Positions 63,769-64,000 of a stretch of 64,000 nt of DNA are shown in pieces. The position numbers were made by a program, and so were the translations under genes. The first letter of the stretch is position 1, and every line of letters starts with the position of its first letter. The notes beneath the pieces were generated by a model. That model was given only the letters and a program-made list of their open reading frames with translations, ran no database searches and had not been told where the DNA came from. This stretch comes from a virus, in the IMG/VR virus record IMGVR_UViG_3300042446_001440, positions 16,170 through 80,169 of that record. One strand, given 5' to 3'.

Positions 63769-64000
63769 ATGAACCAAGAAAAAAAACGCGGCCGCCCGGC
63801 AAAAGTAAAGAACGTTACCTACGTTCCATCATTAATTGATTTTTCAAACATTACACCCTTAAACAAATTAGATATTGATTCTAAAATGTTAGAAGTAATG
63901 AAAAGTGGTTTACCTATAGATGAATTATTATCTGAAGAAGGTGGTTTACCTTGTGCATCAAATTATATGATGATAGGCGATCCTGGAGTAGGTAAAACAA
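63769..64000 (+). CDS. RecA/DnaB-type ATPase with AT-hook-like start, 3'-partial
   Basis: The N-terminal KKRGRPAKVK resembles an AT-hook. NYMMIGDPGVGKT is a Walker A loop near residue 70, after GLPIDELLSEEGGLPCASN, as in RadA/KaiC/DnaB-type P-loop proteins. It is distinct from the UvsX-like and gp41-like genes here. The frame runs off the right edge. Confidence 0.6.
   Translation, partial: MNQEKKRGRPAKVKNVTYVPSLIDFSNITPLNKLDIDSKMLEVMKSGLPIDELLSEEGGLPCASNYMMIGDPGVGKT

Larger units (their letters stand above)
62378..63770 (+). repeat. Repeated 5' leader GTTAACCAAATAAATAAGTT
   Basis: The 20-nt leader precedes the ATG at 62398, 63535 and 63769, and a shorter form (CCAAATAAATAAGTT) precedes 61548. 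Three of the copies follow promoter-like elements, so promoter and translation leader appear to have been duplicated together. Confidence 0.75.

Noticed and set aside
1-64000. Prophage integrase, attachment sites or a bacterial chromosomal segment
   Set aside because: No integrase, repressor pair, ribosomal or core host genes are visible. Gene density and content fit a lytic T4-like genome.

Overview
The window reads as part of a large, AT-rich genome of a tailed phage with a T4-like replication core. The host is probably a member of the Bacteroidota. Every supported gene lies on the + strand, packed with ATGA-type overlaps. The T4-type set includes a gp32-like ssDNA-binding protein, UvsX-like recombinase, gp41-like helicase, RNase H-like 5'-3' exonuclease, family B DNA polymerase, gp45-like clamp and gp44/gp62-like clamp loader. 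The Bacteroidota assignment is inference. It rests on candidate promoters of TAnnTTTR type (some with TTTG about 19-20 nt upstream), a DUF4494-like protein and several lipoproteins and secreted proteins.

Layout. 1-1.6 kb: end of a virion protein with an M15 peptidase domain. 1.6-9.1 kb: replication and nucleotide metabolism, including a degenerate family-A polymerase-like protein and thioredoxin/NrdB. 9.2-12.2 kb: nrdA flanked by HNH and GIY-YIG homing endonucleases. 12.1-21.3 kb: small genes plus a dispersed 7-deazaguanine (preQ0) pathway (QueD, a TGT/DpdA-like protein, QueC, QueE, FolE), a phosphoribosyltransferase and a dCTP deaminase-like enzyme. A pseudoknot-capable RNA ends in a terminator after queE. 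21.4-23.4 kb: two repetitive, fibre-like proteins. 23.5-32.5 kb: DNA polymerase, clamp, GroES/GroEL, clamp loader, NTPase-like protein and a RecB-like nuclease. 32.5-43.4 kb: about 13 consecutive glycosyltransferase and methyltransferase genes. 43.4-46.4 kb: ClpP-like protease and small genes.

46.4-48.3 kb is RNA-rich. It holds clear tRNAs for Thr, Ser, Gln and Leu, interleaved with tRNA-like or otherwise strongly structured RNAs that I cannot assign, and then a one-piece tmRNA. The tmRNA's ends pair as an acceptor stem, it has a T-arm and a P2 helix, and it encodes a tag of about 30 residues ending in RVAMAA.

48.9-54.6 kb encodes a run of exported or membrane proteins: a CsgG-like protein, a cohesin/dockerin-like surface protein, an outer-membrane-like barrel behind a low-complexity linker, lipoproteins and a holin-like protein. 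This may be a lysis or secretion module. 54.6-64 kb is a field of small unknown genes with a metallophosphoesterase, a secreted nuclease, a DUF932-like protein, a possible caspase-fold protein and the start of a RecA/DnaB-type ATPase. Several transcription units there begin at a repeated motif, GGCAAA-N9/10-TAnnTTYA, which is probably a phage promoter class.

Functionally, the phage appears to carry its own replisome, nucleotide supply, possible DNA modification, protein folding and ribosome rescue, together with an unusually large glycan-modifying set.
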